DNA from: a virus
DNA length: 42,799 nucleotides
Strand: one strand, 5' to 3'
Virus record (IMG/VR): IMGVR_UViG_3300030202_001972
Coordinates: 1-42,799 of that record
The notes under the pieces are model-generated. The model searched no databases, was not told the origin of the DNA, and worked only from the letters and a program-made list of their open reading frames with translations. Positions 7,558 through 16,989 of this stretch are shown here, one piece after another. Position numbers and translations under genes: made by a program. Every line of letters starts with the position of its first letter. Within the stretch, counting starts at the first letter, position 1.

Positions 7558-10079
7558 TGAACGAAGTAATGAATCGTCCTATGTTCGGAGGAAATATGCA
7601 AGATTCCTCAGTAGGCGTAGGCATCACTTCAGGACTTGCTACGCCAGAACAACAAATGGATGAACAGGTTTTTGCTGAAACAGCAAACGGCATGCAAAAC
7701 ATGTTGTCTGATATAGATGGTGCCGAAAGTACTGAAGGAATAATAAATGCTATGCGAGGCAACCAAGCTCCCCTAGAGCAACGTTACCAAGAATTAGCTA
7801 GCTATGTAGGTGAAGCAGACGCAGGTAAAACACCAGAAACGGTACTAACTCTCATACAACCTACTTTTACCATGATGGAATTATCAAAACAATCAGCTCC
7901 CGCAGGTGGGATTGCTGATGCTATGCCTATGTCAGGGGGTGACACTTCTCCTGGAAATATAGACATGGCCTCGGGCGTTCGCTCTCCAGGAATGGACGAG
8001 GCCGTAATGAGAATGACACAAGGAGAACAACCTGTATTTAGACAAGCAGGTAGTCCCGCAACTGGAGAAAATTTTGGTTTTGGCTCAACAACTTATGGAC
8101 AAATATTCCCTAATATTGGAGTATATGCTCCTGATTACCAAACAATAGACAGAGCAGCTATACAACAAGATGCTAACGAGCTTTTAAAAACAATGAACCC
8201 TTATTTTACAGGCATAGAACAAAGGATTGGGAACATAACACCAGAAAAAAGATTAGCTACTTTTCAGTCTTATTTACCAGAAAGGAAAACAACACAGGAC
8301 TTATTAACAGAATATGAAACTTTGTTAGGCACAGATGATAAAACATCTAATCAAGCTCAAGCTTATTTAGCATTGGCTAAAGCAGGACAAAGTATAGCAG
8401 GGTCTGATAAAGGATTACTTGGTGCGGTTATAGACGCAGGTGGAGAAGCTGTTCCTGCATTATCTAAACTAGCCAGTGAACAAACAGCTAGAGACAGAAC
8501 ACTCAAATTAGCAGCACTACAAGAATCTAAAAATATAGATAAAAGTATTACTGATATAGCAGGTAAAGTTGCTTTGTCAGCTATATCAGACAGAAACGAT
8601 TTACAAACAACATTAGATAAAACTAAAGTCGATGTTGTAAAAGATTTTGTAGGCAAAGGCATTGACCTACAAGAAGGAGACCTCAAAGTAGTAAACGACA
8701 AAATTACACAAGAATTCAACATAGCAAACAAATATGCTTTAACTCCTTCACAAACATTTTTTGACCCAGAGACTAAAGACATTGTAGAAGCTAGGATGTC
8801 TGCTGAAGGATATACTTACATAGACAAAAATAATAACGTAGCTCCTCTGCCAAGCAATTACATAAAATATAAAAAAGGGTTGTTTAAAGACTTAGGTATT
8901 TCTGCTGAAGATTTAAAACTTGTAAGAGAAAATCTATTAATACCATACTCTACAACAGTAACAGACGGTGAAGGCACAAAAATGACTTTAGAAGAACTGT
9001 TGAAAAAACAAAACCCTAATGTTGAATTAAATGTTACGGGTTGGCATCAAGTTCCAGGATTTAGAAAAGGAGGAAGTACTTTCATGTCATTGAGCGGAAG
9101 TGAAAAAGATTTAGTTGAAGCTCCTCCAGGATATCAAACAGGAAAACTAACAGACATAATTGCCACAGAAGTTGATGGCGACGGTAATGTTAGAGTGTTG
9201 AACAAAATGAATGGTAGGGAAATTGTTGTAGCAGCAAGAGATGAAAAGGGACAAATACAAAGATTTGGAGAACCATTAGACGTTATTTATAACGACATAC
9301 CACAATATGAAGATGTAATAGAAAACGGACAACCAACAGGAAGAAAACGATTAATTCAAGGTAATCCGCTTGTACAATCAAGACCAAACGATGAAATCGG
9401 TTTATTTAAAACATTACCTATTAAAGAACAAAATAAAGCAAAAGTTGACCTTAAAGACATACACACAACAATTGATTTCTTAAATCAAATGGAAGAATAT
9501 TTATCAGACGGTCTTGGTCCTAAGTCTTGGTTTAAAGGATTTTCAAACTCTGTAATTGCACCTTTCGCAGGATCAGGAGACAGTGGTGCTAGGTTTGAGC
9601 GAACAGAAAGATCAAAATTCTTCCTCGAAAAATTTACTAAACATCTGCAAAAAACAGAAGCTTTATCTGAAAGATACGGAATAGCAGAACAAAAATTAAT
9701 TGCTGAAAAACTTGCAGAACCTGCTTTAACTTTCTTTAGAGATCCTGATTTAGCACTTGTAAAAATGGTTGAGTATAGAAGACAACTTGTAAACACAAAA
9801 AATAAACTACAAGCACAAATAAACAATGATCCAAACTACGCTTACCAAGACATAGTCCCTACAGGATATGAAACAGACCCACTATTGTTTGAAAAACCAG
9901 GACACTATGATGCTTTTCTAATTGGTATAAGAACTCTTCAAGAAAAATATCACGATCAACCAGACATATTAAATGAAAAACTACAACAACTCCACATAAA
10001 AATCGGACCAAATGGTGCAAAAGAACTTAAAGTTAATCCAGGAGTATATAACGCGGGAGCTTTAAACTTCGGAAAATAA
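7557..10079 (+). CDS. Large internal virion protein sharing a module with the gene at 41023
   Basis: An 840-residue protein, mostly helical and charged, without signal peptide or clear enzyme motif. The first 180 residues are Met/Gly/Pro-rich; the middle contains coiled-coil-like stretches. At about residues 692-716 is HLQKTEALSERYGIAEQKLI, which closely matches the 166-residue protein beside the portal (gene at 41023). The C-terminus (LFEKPGHYDAFL to YNAGALNFGK) is compact. Size and position between two other large structural proteins indicate an internal or ejection protein. Start is ATG at 7557 in TAATGA. Confidence 0.6.
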   Translation: MNEVMNRPMFGGNMQDSSVGVGITSGLATPEQQMDEQVFAETANGMQNMLSDIDGAESTEGIINAMRGNQAPLEQRYQELASYVGEADAGKTPETVLTLIQPTFTMMELSKQSAPAGGIADAMPMSGGDTSPGNIDMASGVRSPGMDEAVMRMTQGEQPVFRQAGSPATGENFGFGSTTYGQIFPNIGVYAPDYQTIDRAAIQQDANELLKTMNPYFTGIEQRIGNITPEKRLATFQSYLPERKTTQDLLTEYETLLGTDDKTSNQAQAYLALAKAGQSIAGSDKGLLGAVIDAGGEAVPALSKLASEQTARDRTLKLAALQESKNIDKSITDIAGKVALSAISDRNDLQTTLDKTKVDVVKDFVGKGIDLQEGDLKVVNDKITQEFNIANKYALTPSQTFFDPETKDIVEARMSAEGYTYIDKNNNVAPLPSNYIKYKKGLFKDLGISAEDLKLVRENLLIPYSTTVTDGEGTKMTLEELLKKQNPNVELNVTGWHQVPGFRKGGSTFMSLSGSEKDLVEAPPGYQTGKLTDIIATEVDGDGNVRVLNKMNGREIVVAARDEKGQIQRFGEPLDVIYNDIPQYEDVIENGQPTGRKRLIQGNPLVQSRPNDEIGLFKTLPIKEQNKAKVDLKDIHTTIDFLNQMEEYLSDGLGPKSWFKGFSNSVIAPFAGSGDSGARFERTERSKFFLEKFTKHLQKTEALSERYGIAEQKLIAEKLAEPALTFFRDPDLALVKMVEYRRQLVNTKNKLQAQINNDPNYAYQDIVPTGYETDPLLFEKPGHYDAFLIGIRTLQEKYHDQPDILNEKLQQLHIKIGPNGAKELKVNPGVYNAGALNFGK

Positions 10080-10080
10080 T

Positions 10081-13000
10081 ATGGTAGATAAAATTACAAT
10101 CAAGGCTCCTTCACAAGAGTTATTAGAATTAGGTCCAGGAGATCTCCCCACAGGTATCGTTCGAGAAAGTGTTACAGAAACAGGAGAAAAAATAATTGGT
10201 GCTCCTGGAGAAGGAGCAGGTTTAGTTGTTCCTGTAAAAGGTGTAAGACAACAAGAAGGATTTAAAGAGTTTGGTGGAATACCAAGTGAGATTGCTAATA
10301 ATTTTAGAGGTTTCAACGAAATGATTACTCCTTTTTTTGATCTACCAGTAAACATTTTAGCAGAAGTTTTTGAAATAGCAGGAGTAATAGAGCCAAACGA
10401 AGACCCTAGAGATTATTTAAACAGAGTTGTAAACGCAGAAGACTATGAACAGGTGGTTAGTTTAATTCCTTATGTAATGAATTACGGAGTAGGTAAAAGA
10501 GGTTCTCCTAGTTATGATGAGTACTCAGACAGAGTAGCAAGAACAGCAGGACAGGTCGTAGGTGCAACAGTGCCTTTCTCAGGAATATTGGCATTAGCAG
10601 GGAAACTTAGAAGTCAAGCAAACATGTTAAAAGAAAACTTTGTAGATTATGCTAAAACTAAAACAACTTTTGGTATACCTAATACAGAAAGATATAAAGG
10701 CTCTGTGAGACAAGCCCTTGTTGACCCTTATGCTAAAACTCCAGGAAAAGCTGCAAAGTACGATGCTATAGGAGCAGGTTTATTTGGTGTTCCTTACGCA
10801 CTTACAAAAGAAACAGGAGCTCCAGAAGAACTTGCTCTCGCAGCAGGATTAGTAGGAATCTCACCTTTAGCAGCATGGGGAGCAGCAGGAAGTTTTGTAA
10901 ATTATTACAAGACAAATATTGGGAGAGCTACTCAAAAATATGATGATGTCGTCACTAGTGGCAGTAAGTATGTTCCAGAAAGTTTAAAAAGAGATCCAGA
11001 AACAGGAACAAGAACAGAAAAAATTAAAGACGAATTTGCTGATGAAATAACTAAATCATTAGAATCAGAGCAATCTTTAAAAAATGTTAAAAGAGCAGAA
11101 GAACTAGAAACAGCAGTTTATGACACAACTGGAGAAAAAGTTACCTTTAGTCCTGCAGAACAAACATTAGATATTCCTCTCATAGGAACACAAGCAAAAA
11201 TAGAAAAAACTTCTCCTGCTGATTTTACTAGAAAAAACATAGAAAGAAAATATAATGTTATAAAAGCTATTGAACAATTTGGCAATAGAAAATTTCAGTC
11301 TCCAATTGATGAAGGACCATTATTCATTTATGAATCAATTACAAATAAATATACTCCTTTGATAAGTAAAATAGATGATCAAACAGATGAGGTCGTGTTT
11401 AATATAAATAAATTATCAGACCCAGAAAAAGGAGTTTTCCCTAAAATTACAGATCAAGCGGGAACAGGAAATGTAATTAGAGAAAGAATAAAAGAATATG
11501 CAGACGGAATAAAAGAACAAGCAAACGCTTTTGCTTCAGGTAAAGGTTACAACAATAGTAAACCTCTAATTACCACAGATTTAAATAAAATAGACAATAT
11601 TGCTGACATGAAATCTACAACAACAAAAATAGAAACGACTCTTAAATCTATTCTTGATGATGACTCTTTAACACAAATCCACCCTTTAATTAAAAAGTTT
11701 TTAGATAAAAAAACTCCAACAGTAAGTTTCCAAGATTTTAAAATGTTTAGAATGGAAGTAAACGACATGCTAGGTAAAGCATATAATTTTGGTATTACAA
11801 ACGACATTAAACAATTAAGTGTTTTCAAAAAAGAATTAGACAATATGGCAAATAAGTTCGGTCAAACTAATAAAGACTTTAAAACTTTTAATGAGTGGTA
11901 TAGCCAAAATGTCATACCGTTAGAGTCTCCTGCAATATATAAAGTGTTAGATACTGATGTTAGCGGATTAGGTGGTGTAACTCAATACAAACTGCCTAAA
12001 GAAAAAGTAGCAGGGAGCTTTTTAAAAGACACTAACAGTATGAAAACTTATAGGGATTTTTTCAATACACAAGAAGATGGGACAACAATGCAAAAGGTTG
12101 TTTATGATCAAATACACAGAAATGCTTATGATTCTAGAAAAGGAATTTTAAACGCAGACAAACTCAACACATATTTAAACAAAAACAAAGATGTATTAAA
12201 ATTAGTCCCTTCTTATAAAGGGTTTAATAATTTTTATGAAGAATTAACAAACCCTAGAAATGCGGGAAATAATTTACCTGAGGGAACAGTTTCCTTATTA
12301 CAAGGACTAGTAAATCGCCAAGGAGACCTACAGAACAGAAAAAGATTAATTAATACTAATCTTCTTTACAAACAAGTAGCTAATAAATTTGATGAATTAG
12401 AACCACAAAAGCTGTTGCAAGAAGCGATTAAAAATCCAAAATTACTTAAAGAGTTAAAACAAAGGTTAAAGATAGACGGAACAGGGGAGAACAGTGTAAT
12501 TCCTGGAGTTTCTCAAAATGATTTAAAAACAACCTTTAACGCTACTGTTACAAATGAAATTTTAAAAGGACAACAACCTTTAAGTAATCCTACTAAGTTT
12601 ATAAAATATTTAGATGAAAATCAAAAAATACTGACCTCTGCTATAGGAAAAAATCACTACGATGATTTAAAAATTATTGGTGAAAGTTATGAAAGAATTT
12701 TAATTACAGGAGGAGTTGAAGGAACAGCAGGAGCTACTTTAATTCCTAAAGGGTTACTTGATAATTTAGCAGATAACATAGGTACAAGTTTACCAAGTAT
12801 TCAAGCAAGGATTATTGCGGCTGCTGAAGGTCGTATAAGCCCTAGAACAGCAGGAGCTTACCTTGTTACTAGGTTTATAAATGCGGGACAAACAGCAAGA
12901 GCCGAAGCTGTATTCAGAGACGCTATGTTTGACCCTGCACTAGCAAAAGAACTCGCTAAAAAAATTGATCCTAGTAAAATTAAAGGTGGCTTTATTCAGG

Positions 13001-13365
13001 AGTGGGAAAAAGGTTTCGACCCAGTAAAACTAAAGTATTATCTTTATAACTCAGGGTATGATTACTTAGGTGGTGATATATTTGGTGATAAAGGTCAACA
13101 AGAAGTTATTCCATTATTACCACCAACAGACAAAGATTTACCACCACGACAAACAATAGAAGAGTTCAGGCCTCCAACAAAAAACCCAGAACCAATAAAA
13201 CAACCTATACTCAAACCAGACGCATTTAAAAGTAGTGCTATCGCACCGCCACCTACTCCAACAGGTATAGGCACAACAGATGTAGCAAGTCTGTTTCCCA
13301 ATGACGCTACCGCAATGGCGATTGCAAAACGTAGAGCTCCAACAGGCGGAATAGCTACAGTTTAA
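10081..13365 (+). CDS. Very large internal virion protein
   Basis: A 1094-residue protein, the longest in the window, starting two bases after the previous stop. An N-terminal GxG-rich part is followed by two hydrophobic helices (around 150-185 and 225-270, with ALAAGLVGISPLAAWGAAGS) and a long Lys/Glu/Asp-rich helical body. The last hundred residues are Pro-rich (PPTDKDLPPRQT, APPPTPTGIGT), like a flexible tail. No lytic transglycosylase or protease motif was recognised. By analogy with the large internal proteins of short-tailed phages it is probably ejected into the host; this is inference. It ends the structural block: a promoter follows at 13401. Confidence 0.6.
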   Translation: MVDKITIKAPSQELLELGPGDLPTGIVRESVTETGEKIIGAPGEGAGLVVPVKGVRQQEGFKEFGGIPSEIANNFRGFNEMITPFFDLPVNILAEVFEIAGVIEPNEDPRDYLNRVVNAEDYEQVVSLIPYVMNYGVGKRGSPSYDEYSDRVARTAGQVVGATVPFSGILALAGKLRSQANMLKENFVDYAKTKTTFGIPNTERYKGSVRQALVDPYAKTPGKAAKYDAIGAGLFGVPYALTKETGAPEELALAAGLVGISPLAAWGAAGSFVNYYKTNIGRATQKYDDVVTSGSKYVPESLKRDPETGTRTEKIKDEFADEITKSLESEQSLKNVKRAEELETAVYDTTGEKVTFSPAEQTLDIPLIGTQAKIEKTSPADFTRKNIERKYNVIKAIEQFGNRKFQSPIDEGPLFIYESITNKYTPLISKIDDQTDEVVFNINKLSDPEKGVFPKITDQAGTGNVIRERIKEYADGIKEQANAFASGKGYNNSKPLITTDLNKIDNIADMKSTTTKIETTLKSILDDDSLTQIHPLIKKFLDKKTPTVSFQDFKMFRMEVNDMLGKAYNFGITNDIKQLSVFKKELDNMANKFGQTNKDFKTFNEWYSQNVIPLESPAIYKVLDTDVSGLGGVTQYKLPKEKVAGSFLKDTNSMKTYRDFFNTQEDGTTMQKVVYDQIHRNAYDSRKGILNADKLNTYLNKNKDVLKLVPSYKGFNNFYEELTNPRNAGNNLPEGTVSLLQGLVNRQGDLQNRKRLINTNLLYKQVANKFDELEPQKLLQEAIKNPKLLKELKQRLKIDGTGENSVIPGVSQNDLKTTFNATVTNEILKGQQPLSNPTKFIKYLDENQKILTSAIGKNHYDDLKIIGESYERILITGGVEGTAGATLIPKGLLDNLADNIGTSLPSIQARIIAAAEGRISPRTAGAYLVTRFINAGQTARAEAVFRDAMFDPALAKELAKKIDPSKIKGGFIQEWEKGFDPVKLKYYLYNSGYDYLGGDIFGDKGQQEVIPLLPPTDKDLPPRQTIEEFRPPTKNPEPIKQPILKPDAFKSSAIAPPPTPTGIGTTDVASLFPNDATAMAIAKRRAPTGGIATV

Positions 13366-13400
13366 AACGAAAATAAAAGAATAAAATCAAACCTGTTTTT

Positions 13401-13409
13401 TGTTATACT
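13401..13409 (+). promoter_or_regulatory. Extended -10 promoter (TGTTATACT)
   Basis: TG-T-TATACT at 13401-13409 is an extended -10 element lying in the 118-bp gap between the structural block and the helicase gene. No good -35 is visible 17 bases upstream, as expected for extended -10 promoters. The predicted start, about 7 bases downstream, falls at the GGG that opens the hairpin at 13416. Confidence 0.5.
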
Positions 13410-13415
13410 ACATAT

Positions 13416-13463
13416 GGGTAAGAGGTTTTACCTTTAGCTAGATATATCATTTTCCTCTTATCC
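13416..13463 (+). promoter_or_regulatory. Stem-loop at the predicted 5' end of the helicase transcript
   Basis: GGGTAAGAGG (13416-13425) can pair with CCTCTTATCC (13454-13463): ten base pairs with one G-U, enclosing 28 bases. It would sit at the very 5' end of the message from the promoter at 13401. There is no T-run after it, so it is not a standard terminator. A 5'-terminal stem could protect the mRNA or regulate translation. Confidence 0.45.
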
Positions 13464-13483
13464 ACCTAGAAAGTAGAAAGAGC

Positions 13484-14923
13484 GTGAGATACAAATTTAA
13501 ATACGAACCATATAAACATCAATTAGATGCTTTAAACAAATCTTGGAATAAGCCTTATTTTGCTTATTTTATGGACATGGGTACAGGTAAATCAAAAGTA
13601 CTTATAGACAATATGTCTATACTATATGACAAAGGTCAAATAAACAGTGCTCTTATTATTGCTCCTAAAGGTGTATACAAAAACTGGGAGCGTAAAGAAA
13701 TACCTACCCATTTACCAGAACACATAAACGCAAATATTGTTGCTTGGTCACCAGAAAAAACAAAGAAAAAAGAATTAGAACTAGACACATTGTTTGATGT
13801 TACAGATGATTTACAAATATTTTTAATGAACGTTGAAGCTTTTAGTACTAAACGTGGTTATGAAATAGCATACAAATTTTTATATACTCACAAGTGTATG
13901 TTAGTGGTAGATGAAAGCACAACCATAAAAACAAGAACCGCTCAAAGAACAAAGAATTTAATTAAACTAAGGAAAGAAGCACCCTATAGGAGAATACTTA
14001 CTGGCTCGCCTGTAACAAAGTCGCCTTTAGATTTATTCACACAATGTGAGTTTTTAGAACACTATGTACTAAAACAGGGGAGCTTTTGGACTTTTCAAAA
14101 CAGATACGCCAAACTAATGCGTAGAACTCTTGGCAACCGTAGTTATAATCAAATATTAGGCTACCAAAACTTAGAAGAGCTAAACAGTATTATTGAACCT
14201 TTTAGTTTCCGTGTGCGTAAAGAAGATTGTTTAGATTTACCTGATAAAGTATATACACGCAGAACAGTAGAGCTCACCGATGAACAACAAAAACTATATA
14301 AACAGATGAAGAAAACGGCACTAGCGGTAATAGAATCAGAAGGATTAGTGACAGCACCTACTGTATTAACACAACTGTTGAGGTTACAACAATTATGCTC
14401 AGGTTTTGCTAGGTTAGAAGATGGAAGAACAATAACCGTACACTCTAATAAAATAGATGAGCTACTTCATTGTTTAGAAGAAACAGATGGCAAGGTCATT
14501 ATATGGGCAAACTTTACCCATGATTTATTAAACATACAAAAGGTTTTAGCTGAAAAATATGGCAGTGATTCTGCTGAGCTTTTTTACGGAGAAACTTCAG
14601 CTGATGAAAGGCAAAATATAGTTGAACGTTTTCAAGACCCAAATAGCCCACTTAGATTTTTTGTAGGACAACCCAGAACAGGAGGCTATGGTCTGACATT
14701 AACAGAAGCTAAAACAGTGATTTATTATAGTAATGGGTATGATTTAGAAGTAAGACTACAAAGTGAAGATAGAGCTCATCGTATAGGGCAAACTAACAAA
14801 GTAACTTATATAGATATAGTTACAGAAAAAACAGTTGATGAAAAAATTATAAAAGCACTTAGAAACAAAATAAATATTAGTGACCAAGTGCTTGCAGAAG
14901 GACATAGGGAGTGGATAATATAG
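13484..14923 (+). CDS. SNF2/DEAD-like superfamily 2 helicase
   Basis: A 479-residue ATPase. Motif I is DMGTGKSK (31-38), with the preceding YKHQLDAL acting as a Q-like motif. Motif II is VVDEST (about 143-148), motif III RRILTGSPV, and the C-terminal RecA lobe has RTGGYGLTLTEA (motif V) and QSEDRAHRIGQ (motif VI), the signature of SNF2-type helicases. No accessory nuclease or methylase domain is present. It probably remodels DNA-protein complexes or aids recombination in phage replication. Start is GTG at 13484 preceded by AGAAAGAG; the first ATG would be far inside the fold. Confidence 0.9.
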   Translation: MRYKFKYEPYKHQLDALNKSWNKPYFAYFMDMGTGKSKVLIDNMSILYDKGQINSALIIAPKGVYKNWERKEIPTHLPEHINANIVAWSPEKTKKKELELDTLFDVTDDLQIFLMNVEAFSTKRGYEIAYKFLYTHKCMLVVDESTTIKTRTAQRTKNLIKLRKEAPYRRILTGSPVTKSPLDLFTQCEFLEHYVLKQGSFWTFQNRYAKLMRRTLGNRSYNQILGYQNLEELNSIIEPFSFRVRKEDCLDLPDKVYTRRTVELTDEQQKLYKQMKKTALAVIESEGLVTAPTVLTQLLRLQQLCSGFARLEDGRTITVHSNKIDELLHCLEETDGKVIIWANFTHDLLNIQKVLAEKYGSDSAELFYGETSADERQNIVERFQDPNSPLRFFVGQPRTGGYGLTLTEAKTVIYYSNGYDLEVRLQSEDRAHRIGQTNKVTYIDIVTEKTVDEKIIKALRNKINISDQVLAEGHREWII

Positions 14924-15163
14924 TTTGCTATATACAGTAAAAATTGGATTATATAAAAATACTTTTTTAAGTTTTTCCGATATACAATATACTTTCGGGT
15001 CTACGCGAAACTAAGTGAGTAAAAAAGTGTTACGTTTTATGGGTTTTTGGGGTGTAATAGTAAAAGTAAAATATATTTAATATATCGGATTAAGTTAGAA
15101 ATAATAAGACACACTATGAACAAGGTTTCATGGTATAACTTAATAACCATGTGGAGAAAGTAC
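14924..15163 (+). other. AT-rich intergenic region before the replication genes
   Basis: This 240-bp gap follows the helicase. It contains T-rich stretches, a TATACT hexamer (14988-14993) with a weak TTTTAA -35-like box, and the 13-bp sequence repeated upstream of the terminase genes (14998-15010). In-frame start codons upstream of 15164 give no plausible protein, so I read the region as regulatory. Confidence 0.4.
14998..15010 (+). repeat. 13-bp repeat GGTCTACGCGAAA, copy 1
   Basis: The identical 13-mer occurs at 34257-34269 upstream of the terminase small subunit gene. Both are non-coding and lie ahead of a functional block; the sequence is GC-rich compared with its surroundings. It could be a protein-binding site or promoter part. 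Confidence 0.5.
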
Positions 15164-15499
15164 ATGACAGTATACATAACACAAGAAATGAGGGGAAGAG
15201 ATATTACAGATGCTACCAGTTTTGGTGACATTGAAATACTTGTTCCCGCAGGAGAGCAAGCGAGCTACGCCACACAACCTACAATTAGGCGGATGAAACG
15301 TAAGCTAAGTAAGTTCACGGATGAAGATTATTTATTGTTGTCTGGTGATCCTGCCATGATTGCATTGGCTTCTTCTATTGCAGCGAGTGCAAATAGCGGT
15401 AGATTTAAAATGCTTAAATGGGATCGGCAAGAAGAAAAATACTTCCCTTTGTCCGCAAATATTAATTTAACACTAGGAGATACAGATGAGCCAGTTTGA
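15164..15499 (+). CDS. Conserved phage protein of unknown function
   Basis: A 111-residue protein. ATG at 15164 is chosen because GGAGAAAG lies 7-13 bases upstream and the start MTVYITQEMRGRDITDAT looks complete; the in-frame extension to 15047 passes through low-complexity AT-rich sequence. Features include a Lys/Arg cluster (RRMKRKLSKF, about residues 42-51), an LLSGDPAMIALA helix and GRFKMLKWDRQEEKYFPL near the end. Proteins of this type precede replication genes in uncultured marine phages (my recollection). It overlaps the next gene by 14 bases. Function unknown. Confidence 0.7.
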   Translation: MTVYITQEMRGRDITDATSFGDIEILVPAGEQASYATQPTIRRMKRKLSKFTDEDYLLLSGDPAMIALASSIAASANSGRFKMLKWDRQEEKYFPLSANINLTLGDTDEPV

Positions 15500-16043
15500 A
15501 GAGGTGGCTAATAAACTTAGTTCAGTAGACCAAAAGGGGTTAAGTGAAGTGAGTAAGTTATGCCAAAGGCAAGTTCAACTTCAAGAAAAAGTAGAACTAT
15601 TAGAACAAGAAGTAAAAGATACTAAAAAAGAGCTAAGAGAGGTTGCTGAAGACCAACTTCCCGCAGCGATGGCAGAGCATAATCTAAGTAAAATAGAACT
15701 AGAAGATGGATCTGCAGTGAATGTAAAGAAATTCTATAGTGCTTCAATTCCTAAAGACAGGAAAGAGGAAGCACATGGATGGCTTGTAGATAACGACCAT
15801 GGAGATTTGATCAAGAACCAAGTTTCAACAAACTTTGTTCGTGGGCAAGAAGAACAGGCTCGTGATTATGCAAGTGAAATGGAAGGACGTGGGTTGGCAG
15901 TAAGCTCTAAAACATGGGTTGAACCAATGACACTAAAGGCTTTTGTGAAGGAACAAACAGAACAAGGGAAAAGTATTCCCCAAGATTTGTTTGGTCTGTA
16001 CATAGGAGAAAAAGCTACAATCGTAAAACCAAGGAGTAAATAA
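15486..16043 (+). CDS. Coiled-coil phage protein of the replication block
   Basis: A 185-residue protein. Residues about 15-60 form a strongly predicted heptad-type coiled coil (QVQLQEKVELLEQEVKDTKK). The second half is mixed alpha/beta with WLVDNDHGDLIKN and a conserved-looking TLKAFVKEQ. It lies between an unknown protein and a possible ssDNA-associated protein and overlaps both (one-base overlap TAATG at 16043). No catalytic site is seen. An accessory role in replication or recombination is inferred from location only. Confidence 0.65.
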   Translation: MSQFEEVANKLSSVDQKGLSEVSKLCQRQVQLQEKVELLEQEVKDTKKELREVAEDQLPAAMAEHNLSKIELEDGSAVNVKKFYSASIPKDRKEEAHGWLVDNDHGDLIKNQVSTNFVRGQEEQARDYASEMEGRGLAVSSKTWVEPMTLKAFVKEQTEQGKSIPQDLFGLYIGEKATIVKPRSK

Positions 16044-16873
16044 TGAACGACAAAAAGCAAGTCGCAACAAAAGAAAAAGGCAATGCTCTCGCAACTGCTG
16101 AGAGTTTTGAAATGCTTGGGTCTGCAGGGTTTGATGAAGTAACCACTGATGACATAGCAATACCTTTTCTTAGGATACTAGCTGATGGTTCTCCACAAGT
16201 TAAAAAGCGTGATGGTGCGTATGTGGAAGGAGCTGAGCCAGGAATGATATACAACACTGTACTTAGTGAAGTTTATGATGGAGAACAAGGTATAAAAGTT
16301 ATACCATGCCATTATAATCGCCGTTTTGTAGAGTGGATACCAAGAGAAACTAAGGGTGGAGGGTATGTACAATCATTTGATCCTTCTGATCCTATAGTAA
16401 ATACAACAACCAGAGACGACCAAGGAAGAGATGTGCTTGAAAACGGCAACTACTTAGCGAATACCGCTCAGTTTTTCGTACTGTTTATGCACAAAGAGTT
16501 AGGTGTACAAAGAGCTCTTATAGCCATGACATCAACACAACTTAAAAAATCTCGTAAGTGGTTAGCACAGGCACAGTCTATAACTGCTAAAGGTAAAAAT
16601 GGAGTTTACACACTACCTTTGATGTCTCAGGTTTATACACTAAGTACCATGCCTGAGTCTAATGATAAAGGTAGTTGGTATGGTTGGGATATTACTAGGG
16701 ATAAACAATTAGACCTTTCCAACGAAGATGAAGCTAGTATTTTTGATACTGCGGTAGGCTTCGGTAATTCAGTAAAACAAGGAGAAGTACAAGTTAAATC
16801 AGAAAATGCTGATGAAACTTGGGAGGGGGGTAGTGACAATACTGCCAATGATAAGAATGATGGAGTAATGTAA
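16043..16873 (+). CDS. Replication-block protein, possibly single-stranded-DNA-associated
   Basis: A 276-residue protein. A Lys-rich N-terminus is followed by IPFLRILADGSPQVKKRDG (about residues 40-58), GMIYNTVLSEVYDGEQGIKVIPC and FVEWIPRETKGGGYV, then FFVLFMHKELGVQRALIAM. The C-terminus is acidic and disordered (about 30 residues rich in Asp, Glu, Asn), a trait of many single-stranded-DNA-binding proteins. It lies just before the primase. I recognise it as a conserved phage family but cannot name it; the binding role is an inference from the acidic tail and location. Confidence 0.6.
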   Translation: MNDKKQVATKEKGNALATAESFEMLGSAGFDEVTTDDIAIPFLRILADGSPQVKKRDGAYVEGAEPGMIYNTVLSEVYDGEQGIKVIPCHYNRRFVEWIPRETKGGGYVQSFDPSDPIVNTTTRDDQGRDVLENGNYLANTAQFFVLFMHKELGVQRALIAMTSTQLKKSRKWLAQAQSITAKGKNGVYTLPLMSQVYTLSTMPESNDKGSWYGWDITRDKQLDLSNEDEASIFDTAVGFGNSVKQGEVQVKSENADETWEGGSDNTANDKNDGVM

Positions 16874-16902
16874 TACAGTAAGAGGGGTTGATCGCCTTAG
16901 TA

Positions 16903-16930
16903 CTGCACGGAAAAGTGTAGGATTCTTTTT
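16903..16930 (+). terminator. Weak terminator-like hairpin
   Basis: CTGCAC (16903-16908) pairs with GTGTAG (16915-16920), six pairs with one G-U and a GGAAAA loop, followed by GATTCTTTTT. It lies in the 116-bp gap between the 276-residue protein and the primase, so it could attenuate readthrough. Confidence 0.35.
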
Positions 16931-16989
16931 AATTAATGGCTTAATTTTTGGTTTCCTATGCTTTTCTCACATACTTCTTGGAGAGCTTA

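Noticed and set aside
13484-14923. Restriction or methylation role for the SNF2-like helicase
   Set aside because: No nuclease or methyltransferase motif in the gene or immediate neighbours.
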